DNA of 64,000 bases from Acetobacter cibinongensis (lineage in GTDB: Bacteria; Pseudomonadota; Alphaproteobacteria; Acetobacterales; Acetobacteraceae): NCBI RefSeq assembly GCF_000963925.1, contig NZ_BAMV01000008.1, positions 1 to 64,000 on the forward strand, written 5' to 3'. Positions 27,289 through 37,446 of the stretch are shown piece by piece (position 1 is the first letter of the stretch; the number at the start of each line of letters is the position of its first letter). The notes below the pieces were generated by a model. That model was not told the origin of the DNA, did not search any database, and saw only the letters and a list, made by a program, of their open reading frames with translations. A program made the position numbers and the translations under genes.

Positions 27289-28032
27289 CTACTCTGCCTC
27301 CAGAGGGGGGTGCTCAGGGTCTAACGTATGCCAGGTGCCATGGTTGAGAATTTCAGCAGGCCGATAACGGGATTTATAGGTCATTTTCGCGCTGCCACGG
27401 ACCCAGTACCCAAGATACAGATAGGGCAGGCCCAGCAGTTTTGTTTTTTCAATAAGGGCCAAAATGGCAAAGCTCCCCAGTGAGCGCTCGGGCGCGTCTG
27501 GTTCGTAAAAGCTGTAAACGGCTGACAGGCCATCTTCCAACCGGTCAACCAGACTTACGGCCATCAGGCGATTATCGGGCGTGTGGAATGTGACCAGCAT
27601 GGTCTGCACGGGGGTGTCTTCCACCATGGCGCGATAGTCTTCGGCCGTCATGGCTGCCATTTCGCCTTCTGCATGGCGGGCGGCCTGATAACGGGCAAAC
27701 AGTGCATAGTGCTCAGGCGTAGCATGGGCGGGAACAAGCGTTGCGCGCAGGTCTATATTCCGGCGCACGGTGCGTTTTTGGGTGCGGTCCGGGGTAAAAT
27801 GGTTGACGGGCAACCGGATGGGAATGCAGGCCATACAGCTTTCGCACATGGGGGCATAAGCCAGAGTATGGCTACGGCGGAAGCCTACACGGGACAGACG
27901 GCTATGCAGGGCATCGGCCTCTGGCACGGCAAGGTCTGCAATAACCTTGCGCTCTACCCGGTCAGGGAGATACGGGCAGGGTTGCGGCGCTGTTGTGTAA
28001 AAAAACTGCGAATGGCGCAGTGAGGAAACCAT
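27289..28032 (-). CDS. bpt: Aspartate/glutamate leucyltransferase (Bpt/Ate family)
   Basis: Adds Leu from Leu-tRNA to proteins with N-terminal Asp or Glu, making N-degrons. 247 residues from the ATG at 28032 (ACAGGA upstream); a TTG at 28059 is the only longer start. The signature CESCMACIPIRLPVNHF near residue 60 and C-terminal YLGYWVRGSAKMTYKSRYRPAE are present. Annotation as arginyltransferase is common, but Bpt specificity is more usual in bacteria. Confidence 0.9.
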   Translation of the reverse strand: MVSSLRHSQFFYTTAPQPCPYLPDRVERKVIADLAVPEADALHSRLSRVGFRRSHTLAYAPMCESCMACIPIRLPVNHFTPDRTQKRTVRRNIDLRATLVPAHATPEHYALFARYQAARHAEGEMAAMTAEDYRAMVEDTPVQTMLVTFHTPDNRLMAVSLVDRLEDGLSAVYSFYEPDAPERSLGSFAILALIEKTKLLGLPYLYLGYWVRGSAKMTYKSRYRPAEILNHGTWHTLDPEHPPLEAE

Positions 28033-28118
28033 GCATCCTGTCCAGCAAGAAAAAGGCAAACTCTGGTGCGGTTGATCTGTGCCCTAAAAGCGAAAGGCTG
28101 AAAAACCGGCCTGCCCAG

Positions 28119-28156
28119 TTTGCACCATAGGGCAAGGTTAGGCCCTATGGTGCAAA
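28119..28156. repeat. Perfect 15-bp inverted repeat between hemB and bpt
   Basis: TTTGCACCATAGGGC (28119-28133) and GCCCTATGGTGCAAA (28142-28156) pair perfectly around an 8-nt loop. It lies 46 bp past the hemB stop and 86 bp before bpt on the minus strand. No T-tract follows on either strand, so it may be a 3'-end stabilising hairpin, a factor-dependent terminator or a protein-binding palindrome. Confidence 0.7.
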
Positions 28157-28202
28157 TGCGCAGGCGCTACGGGCCAGTATAACGTATTTCAGGACAGCAG
28201 GG

Positions 28203-29267
<1,065 letters not shown>

Positions 29268-29351
29268 TCAGGGCGGGAGCTGACGGGGTGAATACTAAGC
29301 CGAGTATGCGCCCCTTGCCGTGTTATGCAACCCCGCCCGCAAGATGGCAGA

Positions 29352-30818
29352 TCAGCCCTCTGGCTGCTGGGCCAGTTTGCTGTGGTAACGGCCATACGCC
29401 ATGTAAATAACCATGCCGATGGCAAGCCAAATGACAAGCCGAACCCATGTCAGTGTGTCCAGAGCCACCATGACCGAACCACAGGAGAGAATACCCAGTA
29501 TCGGGATGATGTTGCCGCCCGGCACCCGGAAGGCGCGTTTGGCGTCTGGCGCTTTGCGGCGCAGCACCATCACGCCAGCACACACCAGCACAAAGGCCAG
29601 CAAGGTCCCGATGGAGGTCATGTGCCCAAGGTCGGAAATGGGCAGGAACGCGCTGAGCAAGCAAGTAATGAGCATAAAGAACAGGTTGGACAGCCACGGG
29701 GTCTGGTAGCGTGGGTGGGTCTTGCTGAACATGGGGGGCAGGAGGCCATCCCGTGACATGGCAAAAAACACGCGGCTTTGGCCGAGCAGCAGCCCCATGA
29801 GTACGGATGTAAACCCGCAAATAATGCCGATTTTGATGGCCAGTTGCAGCCAGGGGAAAGGAGTGTGGTTAATGGCGGTTGCTACAGGTGCGGCATCCCC
29901 CACCATGTCCTTGTAATTGACCAGACCAGTCATGACGTAGGAGAAGCCGACATAGGCCAGCGTACACACCACAAGGCTCCCCAGAATGCCAATAGGCATG
30001 TCGCGCGCCGGGTTTTTGGTCTCCTGCGCCGTGGTGGACACAGCATCAAACCCGACATAGGCAAAAAAGATTGTGCCAGCAGCCCGCATGATGCCCGACC
30101 AGCCAAAATGGCCAAATGTGCCATCGTTGGGGGGGATAAAGGGATGGTAGTTGCTGGGGTTGATGTAGGAAAAACCAAACCCGATAAATGCCGCAATAAT
30201 CAGCAGCTTGATGGTGACAATCACGCTGTTGACAATGGCAGACTGCGTAATGCCGCGAATAAGGATCATGGAGACAAAGCAGATGACCACCGCGGCTGGC
30301 AGGTTGACCAGACCGGAGGCCATGCTGCCATCGGGCATCATCACTGTCTCAAACGGTGAGGCCGTGAAGCGTGGGGGCAGCACCAAGCCCCAGGAGTCGA
30401 GTAGGGATACCACATAGCGGGACCAGCTTACCGCTACCGTGGCGGCCCCCACCGCATATTCCAGCACCAGATCCCAGCCTATAATCCAGGCCACCAGTTC
30501 ACCCAGCGTTACATAGGCGTAGGTGTACGCGCTGCCTGCAATGGGGATCATGCTGGCAAGTTCACTGTAGCACAGGCCTGCGAATCCGCAGGCAATGGCG
30601 GCTACCAGAAAAGACAGGACAACGGCAGGACCGGCATTTTCTGATGCGGCAATGCCGGTTAATGAAAACAGACCTGCCCCGATAGTTGTGCCTACACCCA
30701 AAGCTATGAGACTGCCCGGACCCAACACGCGCTTGAGGCCAAGCTTGGTTTCCAGCTTATCCAACGGCATACAGCGCGTGAACGGTGAGGCTGCGGAGGA
30801 GGCAGGCCTTTGCGACAT
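29352..30818 (-). CDS. APC family amino acid permease
   Basis: 488 residues with about 12-13 hydrophobic segments. The first helix begins GPGSLIALGVGTTIGAGLFSLTG (residues about 33-55), the unwound substrate-binding motif of APC transporters; GFDAVSTTAQETKNPARDMP near residue 255 is the typical TM6-7 linker. Closest in layout to cationic amino acid transporters; substrate not certain. Divergent from glyA, with CAGGAG before the ATG. Confidence 0.88.
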   Translation of the reverse strand: MSQRPASSAASPFTRCMPLDKLETKLGLKRVLGPGSLIALGVGTTIGAGLFSLTGIAASENAGPAVVLSFLVAAIACGFAGLCYSELASMIPIAGSAYTYAYVTLGELVAWIIGWDLVLEYAVGAATVAVSWSRYVVSLLDSWGLVLPPRFTASPFETVMMPDGSMASGLVNLPAAVVICFVSMILIRGITQSAIVNSVIVTIKLLIIAAFIGFGFSYINPSNYHPFIPPNDGTFGHFGWSGIMRAAGTIFFAYVGFDAVSTTAQETKNPARDMPIGILGSLVVCTLAYVGFSYVMTGLVNYKDMVGDAAPVATAINHTPFPWLQLAIKIGIICGFTSVLMGLLLGQSRVFFAMSRDGLLPPMFSKTHPRYQTPWLSNLFFMLITCLLSAFLPISDLGHMTSIGTLLAFVLVCAGVMVLRRKAPDAKRAFRVPGGNIIPILGILSCGSVMVALDTLTWVRLVIWLAIGMVIYMAYGRYHSKLAQQPEG

Positions 30819-30838
30819 TAAATTTTTCTCCTGTCAGA

Positions 30839-30871
30839 ACCACGACGAAAACGGTAAAGGAGCGTCGTGGT
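30839..30871. repeat. 9-bp inverted repeat in the permease leader
   Basis: ACCACGACG (30839-30847) pairs with CGTCGTGGT (30863-30871) with a 15-nt loop. On the minus strand this hairpin ends about 12 bases before the permease ribosome-binding site, so it could affect its translation or be an operator. The rest of the 183-bp region up to glyA shows no riboswitch that I recognise. Confidence 0.5.
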
Positions 30872-31001
30872 GGTCTTGCTCTTATAGAGAGGGTAGAGTG
30901 CCCTTCGACGCAAGATGTGTTTTTAACGTAATGAAATCTGGCCGGGTGTCCATCAGGGCGGCACCATGGGCTGGTGAGTTGTAAAACCAAGGGAGCTCCT
31001 G

Positions 31002-32291
31002 ATGAGCCAGACGGATCTGGATCGTTTTTTTCACGCACCGGTTACAGACGTTGATCCGGATGTTGCGGCCGCTCTGGCCAGCGAGCTGAAGCGCCAGCAG
31101 GACGGAATTGAACTGATTGCCAGTGAAAACATGGTGTCAGAAGCCGTGTTGCAGGCACAGGGCAGCGTACTGACCAACAAATATGCCGAAGGCTATGCAG
31201 GCCGCCGTTACTACGGTGGGTGCTCTGAGGTGGACAAGGTTGAAGTGCTCGCCATTGAGCGTGTCAAAACCCTGTTTGGCGCAGCGTTTGCCAACGTGCA
31301 GCCGCACTCTGGCGCAAATGCCAACCAGGCTGCCTTCATGGCGTTGGCAAAGCCGGGCGATACCATTCTGGGCATGAGCCTTGCTGCGGGTGGCCACCTG
31401 ACACACGGTGCGGCTCCCAACTATTCCGGCAAGTGGTTTAATGCAGTTCAGTACGGTGTGCGCCGTGAAGATGGGCTGCTTGACTACGAAGAAATGGAAC
31501 AGCTTGCCCGCGACAATAAACCGACCCTGATTGTGGCCGGTGGGTCTGCTTACCCGCGCGTTATCGACTTTGCCCGCTTCCGCCGCATTGCCGATGAAGT
31601 TGGGGCGGCCCTTATGGTGGACATGGCGCATTTTGCTGGTCTGGTTGCAGCTGGCCTGTACCCCAACCCGCTTGAGTATGCGGACATTGTGACCTCCACC
31701 ACGCACAAAACTCTGCGTGGCCCCCGTGGCGGTCTGATCCTGACCAACAATGAAGCGTTGGCCAAGAAGATCAATTCTGCCGTGTTCCCCGGCCTTCAGG
31801 GTGGCCCGCTGATGCATGTTATTGCCGGTAAGGCCGTAGCCTTCGGTGAAGCTCTGCGTCCGGAGTTCAAAGAGTATCAAAAAGCCGTTAAGACCAACGC
31901 CAATGTGCTGGCAGAAGTTCTGGTTGAACGCGGGTTTGATATCGTGACCGGCGGTACGGATTCTCACCTGCTTCTGGTTGACCTGCGCCCTAAAAAGGTG
32001 ACTGGTAAAGCGGCTGAACAGGCGCTGGAACGCGCTGGCATTACCGCCAATAAAAACGCCATTCCGTTTGACCCGGAAAAGCCTGCCATTACCTCTGGTA
32101 TTCGGCTGGGTAGCCCGGCAGCAACGGCACGGGGTTTCCGTGAGGCAGAATTCCGCGCCATTGGTGAAATGATTGACGAAGTGCTGACCGCTCTTGCTGC
32201 CTCCGGCGGTGAAGGGGATGCCAAGGTTGAAAATGAAGTGCATGAACGCGTGAAAGCGCTGTGCGCCCGTTTCCCAATCTACACAAAATAA
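31002..32291 (+). CDS. glyA: Serine hydroxymethyltransferase
   Basis: Interconverts serine and glycine with tetrahydrofolate, the main one-carbon source. 429 residues. The PLP lysine is in [13 protein letters not shown] near residue 233; [15 protein letters not shown] near 66 and the N-terminal [11 protein letters not shown] are conserved. GGGAG lies about 7 bases before the ATG. A strong terminator follows. Confidence 0.98.
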   Translation: MSQTDLDRFFHAPVTDVDPDVAAALASELKRQQDGIELIASENMVSEAVLQAQGSVLTNKYAEGYAGRRYYGGCSEVDKVEVLAIERVKTLFGAAFANVQPHSGANANQAAFMALAKPGDTILGMSLAAGGHLTHGAAPNYSGKWFNAVQYGVRREDGLLDYEEMEQLARDNKPTLIVAGGSAYPRVIDFARFRRIADEVGAALMVDMAHFAGLVAAGLYPNPLEYADIVTSTTHKTLRGPRGGLILTNNEALAKKINSAVFPGLQGGPLMHVIAGKAVAFGEALRPEFKEYQKAVKTNANVLAEVLVERGFDIVTGGTDSHLLLVDLRPKKVTGKAAEQALERAGITANKNAIPFDPEKPAITSGIRLGSPAATARGFREAEFRAIGEMIDEVLTALAASGGEGDAKVENEVHERVKALCARFPIYTK

Positions 32292-32312
32292 CACCAGCCC
32301 AGTGTGCTGGTG
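32292..32312 (+). repeat. First hairpin after glyA
   Basis: CACCAGC (32292-32298) pairs with GCTGGTG (32306-32312) directly after the stop codon; it sits ahead of the main terminator. Confidence 0.5.
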
Positions 32313-32320
32313 GGAAGGAA

Positions 32321-32349
32321 GGGGAAGGCTTAGGCCTTCCCCTTTTTTT
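32321..32349 (+). terminator. Intrinsic terminator of glyA
   Basis: GGGGAAGGC (32321-32329) and GCCTTCCCC (32334-32342) pair around a 4-nt loop and are followed by seven T. Confidence 0.93.
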
Positions 32350-32506
32350 GTGCCAAAGCGGCAGGCATGGAACCGTAGGGGAGAGGCGCAGACATAAAAA
32401 ATTGCCAGAGACTATAAAATCATAAGAAACACGCCACGCTCCCGCCGGAATTGCTGACTACTTCGTTTGGCATCGTAACAAAGTTATCAGAGAGAGCAGG
32501 TGGTGA

Positions 32507-33673
32507 GTGGAAAACAGGATATCGGCAGCTTTGCCTGCCTTTGCAGGCCGTAATCCCGGCATAGACCTGCTGCGCGGCGTGGCTATTATTCTGGTGGTCA
32601 TACACCATCTGGCCTTGCGTATTCCGCTCTCTAAAACAGGTTTGGCAGAGTATGTGCCGCTCCTGCTGTTAAAAGCCCTCAGTTGGGATGGTGGCAAAGC
32701 GGTAAAGCTGTTTTTTGTTATTTCCGGCTTTCTGATTACGGACCATACCCTCCGCCGCTGGGGGAGTTTAGGCAGCATGCAGGCGCGTCCTTTTATGGCG
32801 CGGCGTTTCTGCCGTCTTATGCCATGCCTGTTAGTGCTTTTGGCCGTGCTCTCTGTTTTTAAACTGGCAGGCCTGCCGGATTTTCAGTTCCATCATCCGG
32901 AACAATCCTTATCACGAGCGGTTTTTTCAGTCTTTTTCATGCATCTGAACCTGTATGAAACTTTGACCGGCTATTTGCCTCCTAATTGGGATGTCTTGTG
33001 GTCGCTCTCGGTCGAGGAAGTGTTTTACACGGCTTTCCCGCTGGTTTGTCTGGTGTTGGCCCGCTGGCCCTCTGTTCTGGGTATCGTGTTTGCCTGTTTG
33101 GCATTGGCACTGCCATATGCCGAATGGCTGATCCGGGATGCCAAGGATATCTGGCAGGATGAAGCTTATGGTCCGGGTTTATGCAGTATTGCCATGGGTG
33201 TTTGCGCTGCTTTGGTAGCGCATAAGTTTCCTCTCTCTGCCCAGAGCCGCACCGCGCAGTGCATGGGTGTGCTGGGCAGTATAGGCGTTGGGCTATATCT
33301 GCTCGGTGGTCCTAGTGTGTCGAGTGTTTTGGGGTACTACTGCGCCCCGCTATTTTATACGCTGAGTTGTGCCGCCCTCCTGCTGGCGTTTCAGGCTGGC
33401 TGGGGATGTGCGGCGGTTATGCGGCTTCCGGCATGGCCCCGGCGCTGGGGACAGATGAGTTACGAAATTTATCTCAGCCATATGTTTATTGTCATGCCTG
33501 CGGTGCATGGTTTCAAGGCAACCGGGCAGAACTGGCAACTGGGTTGGGTCTGGTTTTTTCCAGTTTTGCTCTGCGCGTATTATCTTGGGCTTGCTGTTGA
33601 GCGCTTTCTCTCCCGCCCTGCGGATAGAGCACTGCAACGCCTGTTCAGGCTTCGGCAGGTCGCCCCAGTCTGA
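32507..33673 (+). CDS. Acyltransferase family 3 membrane protein
   Basis: 388 residues from a GTG at 32507, with an AGCAGG site about 10 bases upstream. About ten membrane segments; the N-terminal GIDLLRGVAIILVVIHHLAL holds the conserved Arg and paired His of acyltransferase-3 proteins, and LFFVISGFLIT and the WSLSVEEVFYTAFP motif near residue 165 are typical. Such proteins O-acetylate surface polysaccharide or other cell-envelope targets; acceptor unknown. Its last 29 bp overlap the 3' end of the convergent aspartoacylase-like gene. Confidence 0.85.
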   Translation: MENRISAALPAFAGRNPGIDLLRGVAIILVVIHHLALRIPLSKTGLAEYVPLLLLKALSWDGGKAVKLFFVISGFLITDHTLRRWGSLGSMQARPFMARRFCRLMPCLLVLLAVLSVFKLAGLPDFQFHHPEQSLSRAVFSVFFMHLNLYETLTGYLPPNWDVLWSLSVEEVFYTAFPLVCLVLARWPSVLGIVFACLALALPYAEWLIRDAKDIWQDEAYGPGLCSIAMGVCAALVAHKFPLSAQSRTAQCMGVLGSIGVGLYLLGGPSVSSVLGYYCAPLFYTLSCAALLLAFQAGWGCAAVMRLPAWPRRWGQMSYEIYLSHMFIVMPAVHGFKATGQNWQLGWVWFFPVLLCAYYLGLAVERFLSRPADRALQRLFRLRQVAPV

Positions 33674-34691
33674 CGGCCGTATGCCCGCGCATGGGGCGGA
33701 GGTTAGGCATAACTAGCAGGCAGTTATCGTAAGGGGTGCGGATCTCCTCCGCGCCATCAATGGCCAGCACAGTCCCTTTTTTGGGAATAATGTCGCCGCT
33801 GCAAAACGGCTTTATAAAGGTAAACCGTGCGGTATGCGCCTGCACACAATGGGTGACCGTGGCCGTGCGTGGCAGTCTTGGGCTGGGCAGCACGGTAAGG
33901 TCGGGTTGCGGTGTAATGACGCCTGCCTGCTGTAAAAACAGGCAGGCGGTTGTGTAAGCAACCAAACGGCTGTTGGGTAGCCAATGCTGCCCGGCTTCCA
34001 GAAGGCAGGCGGTGGCGCGGGTGCGGTTAGAGGCAAAATGCACATGGTCTATTAAACGTGGGCCGGTCTCATGGCCCGCATCCTGCACAACCCACGGCGT
34101 GCCCGGTTGAAACGCTGAAAGCGCTTTGGCGTGCGCCAGACTTTTTGTGGTCAGACCACTCAGCAGCACCGGCGGGGCGGGCCAGAGCATTGAATGAATA
34201 TCCAGCAGCATGTCCGCTGTTTCTATAATCGGGCTGATGGCCCGCACACGCTCCATTTCCAGAGATGTATGACCCGAGCGCACTAACTCCGGGCACCACA
34301 GGCGGTTCATATCCTCCTCTACAAAGCGGGAGAGGGTGGGGCGCTCCGGGTCAAAGCGGGCGAAGGCTTGCAGGTTGAGGAAAATAAGGCTCAGGCGGCC
34401 GCGTACGGGGCGAACTGAGCGGCTCAAAAGGGTGTCGAGCACCCAAGCACCGGCATATTCGTTACCATGCATCAGGGCCGTGATAACGGCGTGCGGGCCG
34501 GGCTGAGAGGCCTCAAAATGATGCACACCCGCTATACCGCAATTGCCATCTGCCCAGCGGGTAATGTCGGGTGGTGGCAGGGTAATGTCAAAATGCGGCA
34601 GTGGCTGCCGTGGTGGCGGAAGAACTTCGGAAAGGGTGCGCACCCGCACGCTGCCTCGTTCGGCTTCAGGGCGGCGGAATGCGCAACTCAT
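33645..34691 (-). CDS. Succinylglutamate desuccinylase/aspartoacylase family protein
   Basis: 348 residues. The zinc carboxypeptidase-like site has H75 and E78 in ALMHGNEYAG and a third His in the later MLLDIHSML. A C-terminal beta-barrel domain (FTFIKPFCSGDIIPKKGTVLAIDG) follows. Family enzymes remove acyl groups from N-acyl amino acids or act on small amides; no arginine-succinyltransferase genes are near, so the substrate is open. Confidence 0.8.
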   Translation of the reverse strand: MSCAFRRPEAERGSVRVRTLSEVLPPPRQPLPHFDITLPPPDITRWADGNCGIAGVHHFEASQPGPHAVITALMHGNEYAGAWVLDTLLSRSVRPVRGRLSLIFLNLQAFARFDPERPTLSRFVEEDMNRLWCPELVRSGHTSLEMERVRAISPIIETADMLLDIHSMLWPAPPVLLSGLTTKSLAHAKALSAFQPGTPWVVQDAGHETGPRLIDHVHFASNRTRATACLLEAGQHWLPNSRLVAYTTACLFLQQAGVITPQPDLTVLPSPRLPRTATVTHCVQAHTARFTFIKPFCSGDIIPKKGTVLAIDGAEEIRTPYDNCLLVMPNLRPMRGHTAVRLGRPAEA

Positions 34692-34885
34692 GTGCCCGCA
34701 AGCCTGAGTGTCGTATTTGAAATGCTGGCAGAGCAGGAGAGAAACACACCCATCAGGCCATCACTATGATCTGGCTTTTCAGGGTGTGCAATCCCTTGGT
34801 GCAGGCCCGTGAGGGATTGTGATAACATCCAAAGACCGGCTGCTACCTTCAAACGTGGCGGGTGCGCGCAGCTCCGATGGCACGG

Positions 34886-36076
34886 CTATTTTCTGGATTT
34901 GGCTTTCTTGTCATCAAGAAGTGTTGGCAAAGCCTGTTCTTCCGTCAGAATACGAAGTTTGACCTCTGCTCCCACCTCAATCTGCCTGATTTTTTTACGG
35001 TCCGTCATGCTGCACAGTGTCAGTGCGGTACCGCTTTTGCCCCCGCGCCCGGTGCGGCCAATGCGGTGCAGGTAAATATCAGGCTGTTCGGGTGGCTCAA
35101 GGTTAATAACCGTGCGAACATCCGGCACGTCCAGCCCGCGTGCAGCAATATCGGTCGCGACCAGAATAGGGGTGCGACCTGCGGTAAAACTTGCCACCGT
35201 TGCGTTGCGCTGCGCCTGTGTCAGGTCTCCATGCAAGGGGGCTGCGGCCATACGAATTCTGCGCAGGCTGTTGGCAAGCTGGTCAGCATCCGCTTTGGTT
35301 TTCGTAAAAATAATGGTGCGGCTGGTACGGTCACGGTTAAAAAAGGCTTTCAGGAAGTCAAACCGCTGGGTGGGTTCAATAAAGAACACGCCTTGCCGGA
35401 TAGGGCCGCGTTTTTCAGGGGCCTTTTCAACCCGAATTTCCACTGGTTTATGCAGGAGTTTTTGCAACAGCGGCGTAAGAGCCTTTGGCAGCGTTGCAGA
35501 GAAAAGCAGCGTTTGCCGTTCTTCTGGCAGGCTTTCAATCAGCGTAGCGCTTTCTTCAAAAAATTCCGGTGCAAACAGGCGGTCGCCTTCATCCAGCACC
35601 ACGCGGGTGCAGGTCGCGGGGTCAAGTTCGCCCAGATGCACAAAATCCAGCAGGCGGCCGGGGGTGGCAATCAGCACGCGGGGGCCGTTGTGGTTCAGGC
35701 TGGCCGCCTGCTGCTCACGGTCTCCGCCGCCATACAGCGTGATAATGCCCGGCGTGCCAGATTTGTGGCGGGTATTTTTAGGGTCCAGCCCCAGACAGGT
35801 ACGGAAAACCCCGGCAACCTGCAAAACCAGTTCACGCGTGGGCACCATAATCAGCACATCATGCGCGCGGCGTACGCTCATAAGATGGTGCAGAAGGGGT
35901 AGGGCATAGGCGGCAGTTTTCCCCGTGCCGGTAGGCGCTATGGCCAGAACATCCTTCCCTTCCAGTACGGCGGGAATGGCCTGTTCCTGAATGGGGGTGG
36001 GGGTGGCCATACCTGCCTGTGCTGCATGAGCACATAAGGACGGCAGAAGGCCCATTGCCTCGAAGCTGTTGGACAT
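34886..36076 (-). CDS. DEAD-box-type ATP-dependent RNA helicase
   Basis: 396 residues from the ATG at 36076 (MSNSFEAMGLLPSL, the usual Q-motif lead). Motif I APTGTGKT at 47-54, Ia PTREL at 79-83, Ib TPGR at 138-141, motif II DEGD at 162-165 instead of DEAD, motif III SAT, and motif VI HRIGRTGR in the second RecA domain. The tail is short and basic. Probably a cold or ribosome-assembly helicase of the RhlE/SrmB type, but the subgroup is not certain. Confidence 0.9.
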   Translation of the reverse strand: MSNSFEAMGLLPSLCAHAAQAGMATPTPIQEQAIPAVLEGKDVLAIAPTGTGKTAAYALPLLHHLMSVRRAHDVLIMVPTRELVLQVAGVFRTCLGLDPKNTRHKSGTPGIITLYGGGDREQQAASLNHNGPRVLIATPGRLLDFVHLGELDPATCTRVVLDEGDRLFAPEFFEESATLIESLPEERQTLLFSATLPKALTPLLQKLLHKPVEIRVEKAPEKRGPIRQGVFFIEPTQRFDFLKAFFNRDRTSRTIIFTKTKADADQLANSLRRIRMAAAPLHGDLTQAQRNATVASFTAGRTPILVATDIAARGLDVPDVRTVINLEPPEQPDIYLHRIGRTGRGGKSGTALTLCSMTDRKKIRQIEVGAEVKLRILTEEQALPTLLDDKKAKSRK

Positions 36077-36193
36077 GCTGATTTTATCCGCCTTGACCGG
36101 GGTGAAAAACTGGCTTTGCATAGCGGCATAATGGCACGCTGCCCAGAGGGCATTGTGCCGCACACACGCATGAAAAGCGGGGAATTGCGCCAT

Positions 36194-37219
36194 ATGGCTG
36201 ACCTTTTATATGCGGGAATGTCACAGGTTTCAAATTCTGTAGCATCCGGTGGCCAGCCTGTTCCTGCCCTTGTGGTGGGGGAAGACTTTGCCGGTATGCG
36301 CTCTCAGGCGCTTGGGCTGGCGGAGCGGGCCGGGTGGCAGGGGGGCTTTCATTCTGTCAGGCCATCCCGTCTGGCCCGCTTGGCACTTCGGGGGCCAAAG
36401 CTGCTGCACCCCCCGTTTTTGCAGGATCTGACTGGCCAGTCTTTGCAGAGTGCTGCGGACCAGGCGCGGGTTGTTATGAGTATTGGGGGCAAGGGCGGTG
36501 CTGTAGGCGCTGCCCTGCGCACGGCGTCCCGCCCTGTGGTGCAGATACAAAACCCCCGGCAACCATTATCCCGGTTTGATCTGATTATTGCCTGTGTGCA
36601 TGACGAGATAGCGGGTGGGAATGTGCTGCTTGGGCGCACGGCCCTGCACGGCCTGACCCCTGACGTTTTGGCGCAGGCCAGAGCGGAGTGGGCACCACGT
36701 TTTGCACATTTGCCCAGACCCTTGATTGCTGGCCTTGTTGGCGGGGCGAACGGACGCTTTGAACTGGGTGAGAAGGAAGCTGCCAGATTAGGTGTTATTC
36801 TGGCAGATGCCACCAGACGGCAGGGCGGCAGCCTGATTGTAACGCCCTCTCGCCGCACAGCCCTCGCTGCGCAGGAAATTCTGAAAGACGTTGTAGATGC
36901 CGTTGGCGGCACGGTGTGGGATGGGACGGGGGATAACCCCTACAAGGGGCTGATTGCCTGCGCTGACCATCTTGTGGTGACCATTGACAGTGTGTCCATG
37001 GTGTCAGAGGCCGTGGCTGGACATGCTCCGGTTTCCGTGTTTCCGCTTCCCGGTAAGTCCCGCCGTATTACCCGCTTTATTCAGGAACTGGAGCAGGCCG
37101 GGCGTGTGCGGGTGCTCACAGAGCATTCGAAGTTTGAAAAACTGGAGCCGTGGCCTGTTGAGCCGCTGGACGATACGCCGGACCTTGTGGCGGAAATGCA
37201 TAGGCGGCTGGGGTTTTAG
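36194..37219 (+). CDS. ELM1/GtrOC1-like (mitochondrial fission ELM1 family) protein
   Basis: 341 residues from the ATG at 36194; in-frame ATGs at 36116, 36170 and 36218 are alternatives. It resembles the ELM1/DUF1022 family, which has a glycosyltransferase-like fold: GEDFAGMRSQALGLAERAGW, then VVMSIGGKGGAVGAALR, LIAGLVGGANGRF and late TIDSVSMVSEAVAGHAPVSVF. The bacterial members' role is unknown; a sugar transferase acting on the envelope is possible. Divergent from the helicase gene. Confidence 0.7.
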   Translation: MADLLYAGMSQVSNSVASGGQPVPALVVGEDFAGMRSQALGLAERAGWQGGFHSVRPSRLARLALRGPKLLHPPFLQDLTGQSLQSAADQARVVMSIGGKGGAVGAALRTASRPVVQIQNPRQPLSRFDLIIACVHDEIAGGNVLLGRTALHGLTPDVLAQARAEWAPRFAHLPRPLIAGLVGGANGRFELGEKEAARLGVILADATRRQGGSLIVTPSRRTALAAQEILKDVVDAVGGTVWDGTGDNPYKGLIACADHLVVTIDSVSMVSEAVAGHAPVSVFPLPGKSRRITRFIQELEQAGRVRVLTEHSKFEKLEPWPVEPLDDTPDLVAEMHRRLGF

Positions 37220-37241
37220 CCCTCCGGCCGGAGGGGCGGCG

Positions 37242-37436
37242 TCACACCCAGATTGTGCCGAGTAAAATAACAGTGCCCACAATCAGGGCGGCCACGTGGC
37301 GCATGACGTGTTCAGGGGAATCCGGCGGCAGTGTCAGGTAATATTGAAAGCAGTAAAACAGCAGCCCGCACCCGATAAGCGCCAGCACAATCCGTGTAAC
37401 AGGAATGGAGGACAGACCTCTGGGGTCGAGCTGCAT
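37242..37436 (-). CDS. Small two-helix membrane protein
   Basis: 64 residues with two hydrophobic segments (VTRIVLALIGCGLLFYCFQYYL and a later HVAALIVGTVILLGTIWV). No family recognised. It lies 10 bp downstream of serB on the same strand, so probably co-transcribed. Confidence 0.6.
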   Translation of the reverse strand: MQLDPRGLSSIPVTRIVLALIGCGLLFYCFQYYLTLPPDSPEHVMRHVAALIVGTVILLGTIWV

Positions 37437-37446
37437 GGTATTCCCT

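Noticed and set aside
30819-31001. Glycine riboswitch between the permease and glyA
   Set aside because: The inverted repeat there does not show the conserved glycine aptamer core.
31137-32294. 385-codon minus-strand frame over glyA
   Set aside because: Antisense shadow; it begins next to the glyA stop and shows no domain.
34862-35902. 346-codon plus-strand frame over the helicase gene
   Set aside because: The minus-strand helicase has all motifs; the plus frame is low-complexity and Arg/Gln/Phe-rich.
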